Source of the DNA: Minwuia sp.
Lineage (GTDB): Bacteria > Pseudomonadota > Alphaproteobacteria > Minwuiales > Minwuiaceae
Assembly: GCA_029213165.1 (NCBI GenBank)
Contig: JARGNO010000046.1
Span: 1 to 32,485 of the forward strand
Direction: 5' to 3'
DNA: 32,485 nucleotides
Part shown: positions 25,565 to 32,485 of the stretch, piece after piece
Position numbering within the stretch: position 1 is the stretch's first letter
How the letters are laid out: the number at the start of each line of letters is the position of its first letter
The notes under the pieces: model-generated
The model's database searches: none
The model's input: the letters and a program-made list of their open reading frames with translations, nothing else
Told to the model about the DNA's origin: nothing
Made by a program: the position numbers and the translations under genes

Positions 25565-26551
25565 TCAGATGTCGGGCAGCACCCGGTCCGGCGGGGTGTG
25601 GCCGTCGACGAAGGTCTTGATGTTGATCAGCACCTTCTCGCCCATGTCCACGCGCCCCTCGATGGTGGCGGAGCCCATGTGCGGCAGCAGCACGACATTG
25701 TCGAGCGCCACCAGCTTCGGGTTCACCGCCGGTTCATGCTCGAACACGTCCAGCCCGGCACCGGCGATGTCACCAGCCCGCAACATGCGTGTCAGCGCAT
25801 TCTCGTCGATGACCTCTCCACGGGATGTGTTCACCAGATAGGACGTCGGCTGCATCAGCTTCAGCCGTCGCGCGGAAAGCAGGTGGTAGGTGGCCGGCGT
25901 ATGCGGGCAGTTGACGGAGATGATGTCCATCCGCGCCAGCATCTGGTCCAGGCTCTCCCAATAGGTCGCCTCCAGATCCTTCTCGATGCTCTCATGCAGG
26001 CGGCGACGGTTGTGATAGTGGATCGAAAGGCCGAAGGCGCGGGCGCGACGGGCGACAGCCGTGCCGATCCGGCCCATGCCGATGATGCCGAGACGCTTGC
26101 CCCAGATGCGGTGGCCCAGCATCTGCGTCGGTGACCAGCCCTGCCAGTCGCCTTCCCGCAATTTCCGCTCGCCCTCGGTCAGACGGCGCGGTACGGCGAG
26201 CAGCAGCGCCATCGTCATGTCGGCTGTGTCTTCTGTCAGCACACCCGGCGTGTTGCACACCGTGATGCCACGCTGGCGGGCGCCGGCCAGGTCAATGTGG
26301 TCCACGCCCGTGCCGAAGCTGGCGATCAGCCGCAGGTTCGGGTTGGCCTGGCTGAGGACGGCGGCATCGATCCTGTCGGTCACTGTGGGGACGAGGACGT
26401 CTGCAACCTTCACCGCCTCGATCAGCTCCGCCTTGGTCATCGGCGTGTCGTCGAGGTTCAGGCGGGTGTCGAACAGCTCCATCATCCGTGTCTCGATCGG
26501 ATCGGGCAGCTTGCGGGTGACAATGACCAGCGGCTTCTTGTTGGTGCTCAT
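25565..26551 (-). CDS. D-isomer-specific 2-hydroxyacid dehydrogenase (glyoxylate/hydroxypyruvate reductase-like)
   Basis: The 328-residue protein belongs to the D-2-hydroxyacid dehydrogenase family. The nucleotide-binding motif is LGIIGMGRIGTAVARRA; the catalytic Arg is in NTSRGEVID (or the preceding SFGTGVDHID substrate loop region for carboxylate binding), the Glu in FEHEPAVNP and the His in LLPHMGSAT. It reversibly reduces small 2-keto acids with NAD(P)H. Similarity looks closest to glyoxylate/hydroxypyruvate reductases, but substrate cannot be fixed. The start is ATG 26551; a TTG four codons upstream directly abuts GAGGGA and is less likely. It is divergent from the chorismate mutase operon and heads a probable two-gene unit with kynU. 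Confidence 0.9.
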   Translation of the reverse strand: MSTNKKPLVIVTRKLPDPIETRMMELFDTRLNLDDTPMTKAELIEAVKVADVLVPTVTDRIDAAVLSQANPNLRLIASFGTGVDHIDLAGARQRGITVCNTPGVLTEDTADMTMALLLAVPRRLTEGERKLREGDWQGWSPTQMLGHRIWGKRLGIIGMGRIGTAVARRARAFGLSIHYHNRRRLHESIEKDLEATYWESLDQMLARMDIISVNCPHTPATYHLLSARRLKLMQPTSYLVNTSRGEVIDENALTRMLRAGDIAGAGLDVFEHEPAVNPKLVALDNVVLLPHMGSATIEGRVDMGEKVLINIKTFVDGHTPPDRVLPDI

Positions 26552-26753
26552 GATGCTCGGCAATCCCTCGTGCGATACGGCGCTTGACGCTGGAGTATCA
26601 GCGGCTTCCTGCCTTGTCCAGCAATCACCGGACGTGCGGGCGTCACATGCCGCATCGAATTGTGTTTTCGGAATCCGTACTTGCCATTATCCTCCCGCGC
26701 CGCAGGGGAGACGGCTACAGGACAGCGTGGCCGTGCGAGCATGAGGGAGCAGT

Positions 26754-27629
26754 ATGGGCATGGCTGATGAAGCCAACGTGAGCCTGGACAAGCTGAGGGC
26801 CGATATCGACCGGATCGATCAGGACCTGCACGCCCTGTTGCGGGAACGTGCGGCGGTCGTGAAGCGCATTGGACTGGCAAAGCGGGCAGCCGGTGGTGCA
26901 GCGGCGCCAATCGTGCGCCCCGGTCGTGAGGCGAATGTCATCCGTTCCCTGGTTGCGCGCCACGATGGCGCAATGCCTGTCGCGTCGGTCGCACGCATCT
27001 GGCGTGAACTCATCGCCGATGCCTGTCAGATGCAGTCCCCGTTCCGCATCGCACTGCACGCGCCGGAGCGGTCCATCAGCCATTGGGACATGGTGCGAAA
27101 CCATTTTGGCACCATTGCCCCCATCATCCTGTGCGGCAGTGCACAGCGTGTCCTTCAGGAGCTTGAGACGCCGGGTACCATCGGCGTCCTGCCCTGGCCG
27201 GATCACGATGTTCCCTCCCCCTGGTGGCCGCATATGGCCACATCCGAACTTTCTGCCAGCATCGTAACCGCGTTGCCGTTCTTCGAGAGTGCCACGGGCC
27301 ATTTCGAGGATCGCAAGCTGATGGTCGTTGCGTCCTACCCGGCGGAGGAATCGGGCGACGACAGCAGCTATGTCGTTGTGCAGACCGATCCGGAACTCAG
27401 CCGCACACGTCTTGGTGGCCTGCTGGAGCGTCATGGCCTTTCCGGGCACGTGATGGCCACCAGCGGCCGGGAGGATGATTTCAAGCAATTGCTGGAGATC
27501 GAAGGGTTCGTAAGCCGCGACGATCCCCGCATTGCCGCGCTGGAGCAGCAGTCGGAAGGCCAGATCCACCGGGCCATCCCGATCGGCGCTGCGGCCCGAC
27601 CTGTCGGAATGCTCGACGGCAACGGCTGA
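26754..27629 (+). CDS. Chorismate mutase with C-terminal prephenate-dehydratase-like region
   Basis: The 291-residue protein starts with an AroQ-type chorismate mutase domain (residues 8-95): LDKLRADIDRIDQDLHALLRERAAVVKRIGLAKR carries the two Arg and the Lys expected in the active site, followed by GREANVIRSL and ARIWRELIADACQMQ. It converts chorismate to prephenate. The rest (about 98-290) is not a complete prephenate dehydratase: the dehydratase TxR motif is missing, yet segments such as GVLPWPDHDVPSPWW and a later DDSSYVVVQTD...LGGLLERHGL stretch recall a periplasmic-binding-fold and an ACT-like part. It may be a regulatory module. Two ATG starts lie two codons apart (26754, 26760) after GAGGGAG. 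hisC follows after 89 bases. Confidence 0.85.
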   Translation: MGMADEANVSLDKLRADIDRIDQDLHALLRERAAVVKRIGLAKRAAGGAAAPIVRPGREANVIRSLVARHDGAMPVASVARIWRELIADACQMQSPFRIALHAPERSISHWDMVRNHFGTIAPIILCGSAQRVLQELETPGTIGVLPWPDHDVPSPWWPHMATSELSASIVTALPFFESATGHFEDRKLMVVASYPAEESGDDSSYVVVQTDPELSRTRLGGLLERHGLSGHVMATSGREDDFKQLLEIEGFVSRDDPRIAALEQQSEGQIHRAIPIGAAARPVGMLDGNG

Positions 27630-27718
27630 CGCCACTCTGGACCCCGCGCCTTCGCAGTGCTATCGCGCCCCTGCACGGCCCTGATCCGTGCCACGGTGCT
27701 ATCCTGAGGTTTGCCGCC

Positions 27719-28810
27719 ATGACCACGCCAAAGCCACAACCCGGCCTGATGCAGATCACTCCCTACAAGGGCGGTGAATCGGAGCTTGAGGGGCTGGACA
27801 ACGTCCGCAAGCTGTCCGCGAACGAGACACCGCTGGGCGCCAGCCCGCGCGCCATCGCGGCACTGAAGGAAATGGCGGAGACGGTGCATCGCTATCCGGA
27901 TGGCGGTGCCGTGCGCCTGCGACAGATGCTGGGGCAGCGTTTCGGGCTTCCTGCCGACAATCTGATCTGCGGCAATGGATCGGACGAACTGATCGGCCTG
28001 ATCACCTCCGCCTATGCCGGCGCGGGGGATGAGGTGCTTTACAGCCGCCATGGCTTCCTGATGTACCCGATTGCCGCGATGGCGAATGGTGCGACCCCTG
28101 TCGCGGCGCCGGAGACCGACTTCTGCGCCGATGTCGATGCGCTGCTGGCGGCTGTAACGCCGCGCACCCGCATCCTGTTTCTCGCCAACCCCAACAACCC
28201 CACCGGAACCTACCTGTCCCGCGACGAGGTCGCGCGGCTGCGTGACGGCCTGCGTGACGACATCCTGCTGGTCATCGATGCGGCCTATGCCGAATACGTC
28301 GGCAAGAACGACTACGACTCCGGCGCGGCGCTGGTGGCCATGCATGACAATGTCATCATGACCCGCACCTTCTCCAAGATCTTCGGTCTGGCGGGGCTGC
28401 GGGTTGGCTGGGCCTATGCGTCGCCCGAGATCATTGGCGTGCTGCATCGCGCGCGTGGCCCGTTCAACACCAACCTGCTGGCGCAGGCGGCAGCGATAGC
28501 CGCGCTGGAGGATACGGCGCACCTGGATGCGGCACGGCAGCACAATGACCGCTGGCTGCCATGGATGACCGAGAAGCTGCAGGCACTTGGTTTTGATGTA
28601 CCGCCGTCCATCGGCAACTTCGTCCTTGCCCGTTTCCCCGGTGGCCCGGATCAGGCGAATGCGGCGGATGCCTATCTGCGCGCGCGCGGGATCATCCTGC
28701 GCCAGATGGGCGGTTATGGTCTGCCCGAAGCACTGCGCATCACCATAGGCACCAAGGCGGACAATGAGGCGGTTGTTTCGGCCCTGCAGCAGTTTCTGGC
28801 CGAGGGATGA
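27719..28810 (+). CDS. hisC: Histidinol-phosphate / aromatic aminotransferase
   Basis: The 363-residue protein is a class II-type PLP aminotransferase of the HisC group: KLSANETPLGASPRA (31-45), HRYPDGGAVRLR, GNGSDELIGLI, ANPNNPTGTYLS, and the PLP lysine in TFSKIFGLAGLRVGWAYA. It transaminates histidinol phosphate, and enzymes in this operon context often also use phenylpyruvate or prephenate for Phe/Tyr synthesis. The setting between chorismate mutase and tyrA supports an aromatic role (inference). Its stop overlaps the tyrA start by four bases (ATGA), giving coupled translation. Confidence 0.95.
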   Translation: MTTPKPQPGLMQITPYKGGESELEGLDNVRKLSANETPLGASPRAIAALKEMAETVHRYPDGGAVRLRQMLGQRFGLPADNLICGNGSDELIGLITSAYAGAGDEVLYSRHGFLMYPIAAMANGATPVAAPETDFCADVDALLAAVTPRTRILFLANPNNPTGTYLSRDEVARLRDGLRDDILLVIDAAYAEYVGKNDYDSGAALVAMHDNVIMTRTFSKIFGLAGLRVGWAYASPEIIGVLHRARGPFNTNLLAQAAAIAALEDTAHLDAARQHNDRWLPWMTEKLQALGFDVPPSIGNFVLARFPGGPDQANAADAYLRARGIILRQMGGYGLPEALRITIGTKADNEAVVSALQQFLAEG

Positions 28811-29751
28811 CAGGCTTCGTTCCGTTTCGGCGGCTGACCCTGATCGGGATCGGCCTCATCGCCTCGTCCATCGCACGCGCCGCGCGGGTCGACGGTTTGG
28901 CGGATGAGATTGTCTGCGCCACACCTGATGCGGATCATCGTGAACGCGCGTTGCGTTCCGGCCTCGTGGATCAGGCCTTTGCCAGTAATTCCGAGGCCGT
29001 CGCCGGGTCTGATCTGGTCATCCTGTGCACGCCGGTCGGTGTCATGGGAACGGTGGCTGCGGAAGTCGGACCCGCACTCGAAGCCGGTGCAATCCTCTCT
29101 GATGTCGGATCGGTCAAGGACGGTGTCGTTCGCGCGGTGGCGCCGCATGTACCACCCCATGCGCATTTCGTTCCTGCGCACCCGATCGCGGGCACCGAGA
29201 ATTCCGGGCCTGACGCCGGTTTCGCCAGCCTTTTCCGGGGGCGCTGGCTGATTGTCACGCCACCACCCGGATGTGATGCGGTAGCGACCGATCGCCTGAT
29301 CGGATTCTGGCAGGCGATGGGCGCACTGGTGGAGACCATGGACACGAAGCACCACGATCAGGTGCTGGCCATCACCAGTCATATTCCGCATCTGATCGCC
29401 TACAACATCGTCGGTACGGCGGATGATCTGGAGGCCGTCACCAAGTCGGAGGTGATCAAGTTCTCCGCCGCCGGTTTCCGTGATTTCACCCGCATCGCGG
29501 CTTCTGATCCGACCATGTGGCGGGACGTGTTCCTGAACAACCGGGAAGCGGTGCTGGAAATGCTCGGTCGCTTCACGGAGGATCTGGCCGCCTTGCAGCG
29601 GGCGATCCGCTGGTCGGATGGTGACGCCCTGTTCGAACTGTTCAGCCGCACCCGTGACATCCGTCGCGCCATCATCGACGCCGGTCAGGAAACCGACGTG
29701 CCTGACTTCGGCCGGCATGCGGTCGAGGAGCCGGACAAGCCTAAGGCGTGA
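28807..29751 (+). CDS. tyrA: Prephenate/arogenate (cyclohexadienyl) dehydrogenase
   Basis: The 314-residue protein is a TyrA-family dehydrogenase. The NAD(P)-binding motif near the N-terminus is LIGIGLIASSIARAAR, with Ala replacing the common second Gly of GLIGxS. Further hallmarks are DVGSVKDGVV, HPIAGTENSGPDAGFASLFRG and the catalytic His region TSHIPHLIAYN. It oxidatively decarboxylates prephenate or arogenate toward tyrosine. No separate ACT domain is present. It is the third gene of the chorismate mutase-hisC-tyrA operon, an arrangement frequent in alphaproteobacteria. Arogenate versus prephenate preference cannot be read from sequence. Confidence 0.96.
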   Translation: MTGFVPFRRLTLIGIGLIASSIARAARVDGLADEIVCATPDADHRERALRSGLVDQAFASNSEAVAGSDLVILCTPVGVMGTVAAEVGPALEAGAILSDVGSVKDGVVRAVAPHVPPHAHFVPAHPIAGTENSGPDAGFASLFRGRWLIVTPPPGCDAVATDRLIGFWQAMGALVETMDTKHHDQVLAITSHIPHLIAYNIVGTADDLEAVTKSEVIKFSAAGFRDFTRIAASDPTMWRDVFLNNREAVLEMLGRFTEDLAALQRAIRWSDGDALFELFSRTRDIRRAIIDAGQETDVPDFGRHAVEEPDKPKA

Positions 29752-29817
29752 CACTCGCAAGGCGGTCGCGGGCGCCCGCCGAAATGCAGATGCTGGCCAG
29801 CGTGCGAAACTCTAGAA

Positions 29818-31548
29818 TTAGTGCAATTGTGAAACGCGCCAAACTGTTGTCGCCAATTTTGCCAATTTCTTTTGGCGCTTGTCAATTTCCGTTACATTCC
29901 ATAGTTCGTCAAATTCAGATAATTTCAATGCATCAGAAATAGAACTTTTTCTATACTGATTTTTCTTTGATTCAAATGAGGAATTTCCAGCTAGACTATT
30001 TAATTTATCTTCAAGTAATATCATGTTGCCAATTCGATACACAGATGATTCAACATCCGCATCGGAGACTTCCGCCCAATCGTCGCCCGGATTTTCTGGA
30101 AGAACATGCTCAATAGTAATTTCTGGAGACGGCGGTGAAAAAGGCGTCCCAGAACTCTGGGCATCAAGCTTTGCCAATATGTATCTAACAATTTGTTTGT
30201 TTCTACTGCTTCCTGTATCAAAAACCTTTGTAGCAAAATTTGCTCGAAAAATTTCATCATTAGGATAAATTTGGCTCAGTTCCTTTAATATTTCATTGGC
30301 ATTTGTAAAAATTCCACTAGATATGCCAATGGCCACGCGCGAATATGTTCTCTCCTGTTCCGCAGCTTGAAGGTTGCTTATAACGTTGTAGCGGAATGTA
30401 ATATTCACTATCCCGCGCAAGACCACAGAAAAACCAGTTGGAATTTTCTCTCTCGTGGCCATCAAGAGCGCCAGCGGTTGTCTTACGCTGAACATTTTTA
30501 GAAGCTTTGCATTGTCCTTATCTTCGCCAGTCCAATTCGACTGATCAGGTTGCGTGAGGGACAAATAGGTTTCAAGTCCGTCTTCAAGTCCAGAAATTAG
30601 TTTGTAAGCATCTTCTCTATTTGAAATTTTGCGCTTGATAATCTTAAAAAGCTCGGACTGTCGGACAAAGGAGTAATTGGACCCCCAGTAGGTCCTAAGA
30701 TAAGATGTAATATTATCAGACTGTAATCGATCAAGTATGTCGGACCACCGACCTTCGACTTTGTCTAATTCGAAATCGTGTGTGGATTCTGAGGTGTCTC
30801 TATTTATTATTGAAAACAAATAATTTTTCAACAGATCCGGCGCAGAAAGCTTGACCCCTCGCGCATTCAGTGTTTCAAATACCTTATAAGCATTTAGTTC
30901 GTCATCAACAGTAATAACTGTAAAGAATAACCCCTGACTTACTTTATCAATTAATTCTGCAACCACACGTCCTTGATCAGAACTTTCTGATTTCCCAAAT
31001 TCGATGTAGTCGGAAATTTTCTTCAAAAACCACTCAGTTGCCTTTCTCATAGAATGCTCTGAAGATTTAAATCCACGGGCGGGCATCTCACGAAGTGTTG
31101 TCAAATATGTTTGATAATAATGATCGTTGTTTCTATTTAGAGACAATTTTGTATTTACAGAAAGTGATATCGTATCTAATTGACCGATATATGTTCTTCG
31201 AATTTCATTGAGTCGTGTCTCATTATTTTCTTGTTCGATTCCACCCTGTGCCAATTCTTTTATTTTTCGCATTCCAGCTAAAATAAAAAGAGACAATGTT
31301 GTAATTCTTTGTTGACCATCAATGATATCAAATGATCGATCAGGTGTGGGTTGTAAAACTAGATATCCCATATAATGTGCTTCTGTGCCTGGGTCATTGA
31401 TAAGATCTTGTATATCAGACCAAAGGTCCTCCCAATGCTCTTCTTTCCAACTATAATCTCTCTGAAATCGAGGAATTCTAAAAATGCTTCCCCCAGACAA
31501 TAATTGTCTATATGTCTCGTTTGCTGTATTGAAAATATTATTTGCCAT
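29818..31548 (-). CDS. GmrSD-like DUF262/DUF1524 protein (probable type IV restriction/defence nuclease)
   Basis: The 576-residue protein has an N-terminal DUF262 domain: IPRFQRDYSW (25-34) and DGQQR (77-81), the ParB-like nucleotide-binding and hydrolysis motif. A long helical middle part contains FETLNARGVKLSAPDLLKNY, also characteristic. The C-terminal DUF1524 domain shows an HNH-type nuclease pattern: TIEHVLPENP (His481), YRIGNMILLE, then LNSLAGNSSFESKK. Such fusions form GmrSD-type modification-dependent restriction enzymes and the SspE effector of phosphorothioate defence. GGAG precedes the ATG. The gene is far more AT-rich than everything around it and alone on its strand between tyrA and hflX, so it was probably acquired by transfer. 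No partner methylase or dnd/ssp gene is present in the window. Confidence 0.92.
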   Translation of the reverse strand: MANNIFNTANETYRQLLSGGSIFRIPRFQRDYSWKEEHWEDLWSDIQDLINDPGTEAHYMGYLVLQPTPDRSFDIIDGQQRITTLSLFILAGMRKIKELAQGGIEQENNETRLNEIRRTYIGQLDTISLSVNTKLSLNRNNDHYYQTYLTTLREMPARGFKSSEHSMRKATEWFLKKISDYIEFGKSESSDQGRVVAELIDKVSQGLFFTVITVDDELNAYKVFETLNARGVKLSAPDLLKNYLFSIINRDTSESTHDFELDKVEGRWSDILDRLQSDNITSYLRTYWGSNYSFVRQSELFKIIKRKISNREDAYKLISGLEDGLETYLSLTQPDQSNWTGEDKDNAKLLKMFSVRQPLALLMATREKIPTGFSVVLRGIVNITFRYNVISNLQAAEQERTYSRVAIGISSGIFTNANEILKELSQIYPNDEIFRANFATKVFDTGSSRNKQIVRYILAKLDAQSSGTPFSPPSPEITIEHVLPENPGDDWAEVSDADVESSVYRIGNMILLEDKLNSLAGNSSFESKKNQYRKSSISDALKLSEFDELWNVTEIDKRQKKLAKLATTVWRVSQLH

Positions 31549-31679
31549 TATTGCGCTCCGATATTGAAAATCCAGATTCTGTAAAATTCATGATAGACGA
31601 AAAATGGTTCTCGCGAGCGAAGAATTGAGATCTGATTGTCCAGCGTTATCCGATCAATGTTTGCTTTGCAGTTAGAATC

Positions 31680-32485
31680 TCATGTTCCGGGATGTTCCTT
31701 GGCCCAGCGGCCCGCATCGGCGGGGGACATGCGCACGGTGAGACGGATCGACTGTTCCCCGTCCTCCCGCGACAGGATCTCACCGTTCCGGTAGAGCCAG
31801 GCGAGTGACGCGCCATCGGCAGGGTCGACAGTCGTCGCGACCTCGACCTTGGTGCGGGCAATGCGTCGGGCGATCTCTGCCGCCAGGTCATCAAGTCCCT
31901 CCCCCGTGATGGCGGAGACGAGGACGCCGGGAAATTTCCGTGTGGCAGCTTCATCGGCCACTGCAAGCCGGGCCTCCGCATCCAGCAGGTCGATCTTGTT
32001 GTAGACCTCCACGATGCGGGGTGTGTCGCCGGGGTCGATGCCCAACCCCTCCAGCACACCAGCCACATCGGCGGCCTGAGCCTGGGTGTCGGGCTGTGCC
32101 GCATCGCGGACATGCAGGATGATGTCAGCCTCCACCACCTCCTCCAGCGTGGCGGAGAAGGCGGCGACAAGCTGTGTCGGCAGGTCAGCGACAAATCCAA
32201 CGGTGTCGGACAGGATCACCGGCCGCCCGTCGGAGAGGGTCACTGCCCGCATCGTCGGGTCAAGTGTCGCGAACAACTGGTCCTTCGCATAGACCTTTGC
32301 GCCGCTGAGGTGATTGAACAGCGTCGACTTGCCGGCATTCGTGTAGCCAACCAGCGCCACCACCGGAAACGGAACATCCTGCCGGGGTTTCCGGTGCAGG
32401 CCGCGGGTGCGCTTGACGTGTTCCAGGTCGGATTTCAGCCGCACGATGCGCTCATCGATCAGACGGCGGTCGATCTCGATCTGCG
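31680..32485 (-). CDS. hflX: GTPase HflX (5' part missing)
   Basis: This is the C-terminal 267 codons of HflX; the gene begins beyond the right edge. The edge carries the end of the HflX-specific helical domain (QIEIDRRLIDERIVRLKSDL...RTRGLHR), followed by the GTPase domain: G1 GYTNAGKSTLFN, G2 region FATLDPTMRAV, G3 DTVGF, G4 NKID and G5 SAITG. A C-terminal beta-rich tail ends AKEHPGT. HflX binds the 50S subunit and splits stalled or stress-arrested ribosomes. In alphaproteobacteria hfq is often just upstream, which would lie outside this window. The AT-rich defence island ends about 130 bases after its stop. Confidence 0.97.
   Translation of the reverse strand, partial: QIEIDRRLIDERIVRLKSDLEHVKRTRGLHRKPRQDVPFPVVALVGYTNAGKSTLFNHLSGAKVYAKDQLFATLDPTMRAVTLSDGRPVILSDTVGFVADLPTQLVAAFSATLEEVVEADIILHVRDAAQPDTQAQAADVAGVLEGLGIDPGDTPRIVEVYNKIDLLDAEARLAVADEAATRKFPGVLVSAITGEGLDDLAAEIARRIARTKVEVATTVDPADGASLAWLYRNGEILSREDGEQSIRLTVRMSPADAGRWAKEHPGT

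Noticed and set aside
29768-29779. Perfect 12-base palindrome after tyrA as a terminator
   Set aside because: GCGGGCGCCCGC has no loop and no T run, so it is unlikely to fold as a terminator; it may be chance in GC-rich DNA.
29752-31679. Integrase-driven genomic island with attachment sites around the DUF262/DUF1524 gene
   Set aside because: No tRNA gene, integrase, transposase or convincing flanking direct repeat was found; only the base composition marks the transfer.

Overview
The window is high-GC, densely packed bacterial chromosome from an alphaproteobacterium, probably Rhodospirillales-like; the exact taxon cannot be fixed from sequence alone. This rests on the chorismate mutase-hisC-tyrA operon, the rpmI-rplT-pheS-pheT block, a beta-ketoadipate type thiolase, TRAP transporter genes, and short dispersed palindromes with a CGGGCTTGACCCG core. 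No rRNA, tRNA, CRISPR array, insertion sequence or phage gene was seen.

Left edge (1-3604, minus strand): a tightly coupled surface-glycan operon of hotdog thioesterase, O-antigen ligase/polymerase-like membrane protein, a CBS-pair/sugar aminotransferase fusion, and an HpcH/HpaI-type aldolase cut by the edge. Then, on plus, come mnmA (tRNA 2-thiolation), a DUF1445 protein (D-glutamate cyclase/putative hydro-lyase family) and a 1194-residue fused hydantoinase/5-oxoprolinase. The last two plausibly act in sequence on D-glutamate and 5-oxoproline.

9.5-16.6 kb (minus strand) is accessory: a chromosomal ccdAB toxin-antitoxin pair with an altered toxin C-terminus; a tandem repeat; a divergent type II dehydroquinase-like gene followed upstream by a complete TRAP transporter (dctM, dctQ, dctP) and a TauD-family dioxygenase, with palindromic repeats between genes; and a membrane-anchored TPR protein whose repeats are near-identical at DNA level. 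A GNAT acetyltransferase and a 617-base stretch with no recognised gene follow.

17.7-22.0 kb is core translation: a sigma70-like promoter, rpmI, rplT, a pair of mutually exclusive hairpins, pheS and pheT (4-base overlap). On the minus strand follow a 3-oxoadipyl-CoA thiolase-like gene, a Fic protein with a 57-codon antitoxin gene directly upstream, kynureninase and a D-2-hydroxyacid dehydrogenase. The plus-strand operon 26.7-29.75 kb (chorismate mutase with an unusual C-terminal part, hisC, tyrA) serves aromatic amino acid synthesis.

At 29.8-31.6 kb a single strikingly AT-rich gene encodes a GmrSD-like DUF262/DUF1524 protein, a probable type IV restriction or defence nuclease acquired by transfer between tyrA and hflX. 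The window ends inside hflX. The best candidates for new biology are the Fic/antitoxin pair, the lone GmrSD-like island, the divergent dehydroquinase-TRAP-TauD cluster, the DUF1445-oxoprolinase pair, and the CBS-aminotransferase fusion.
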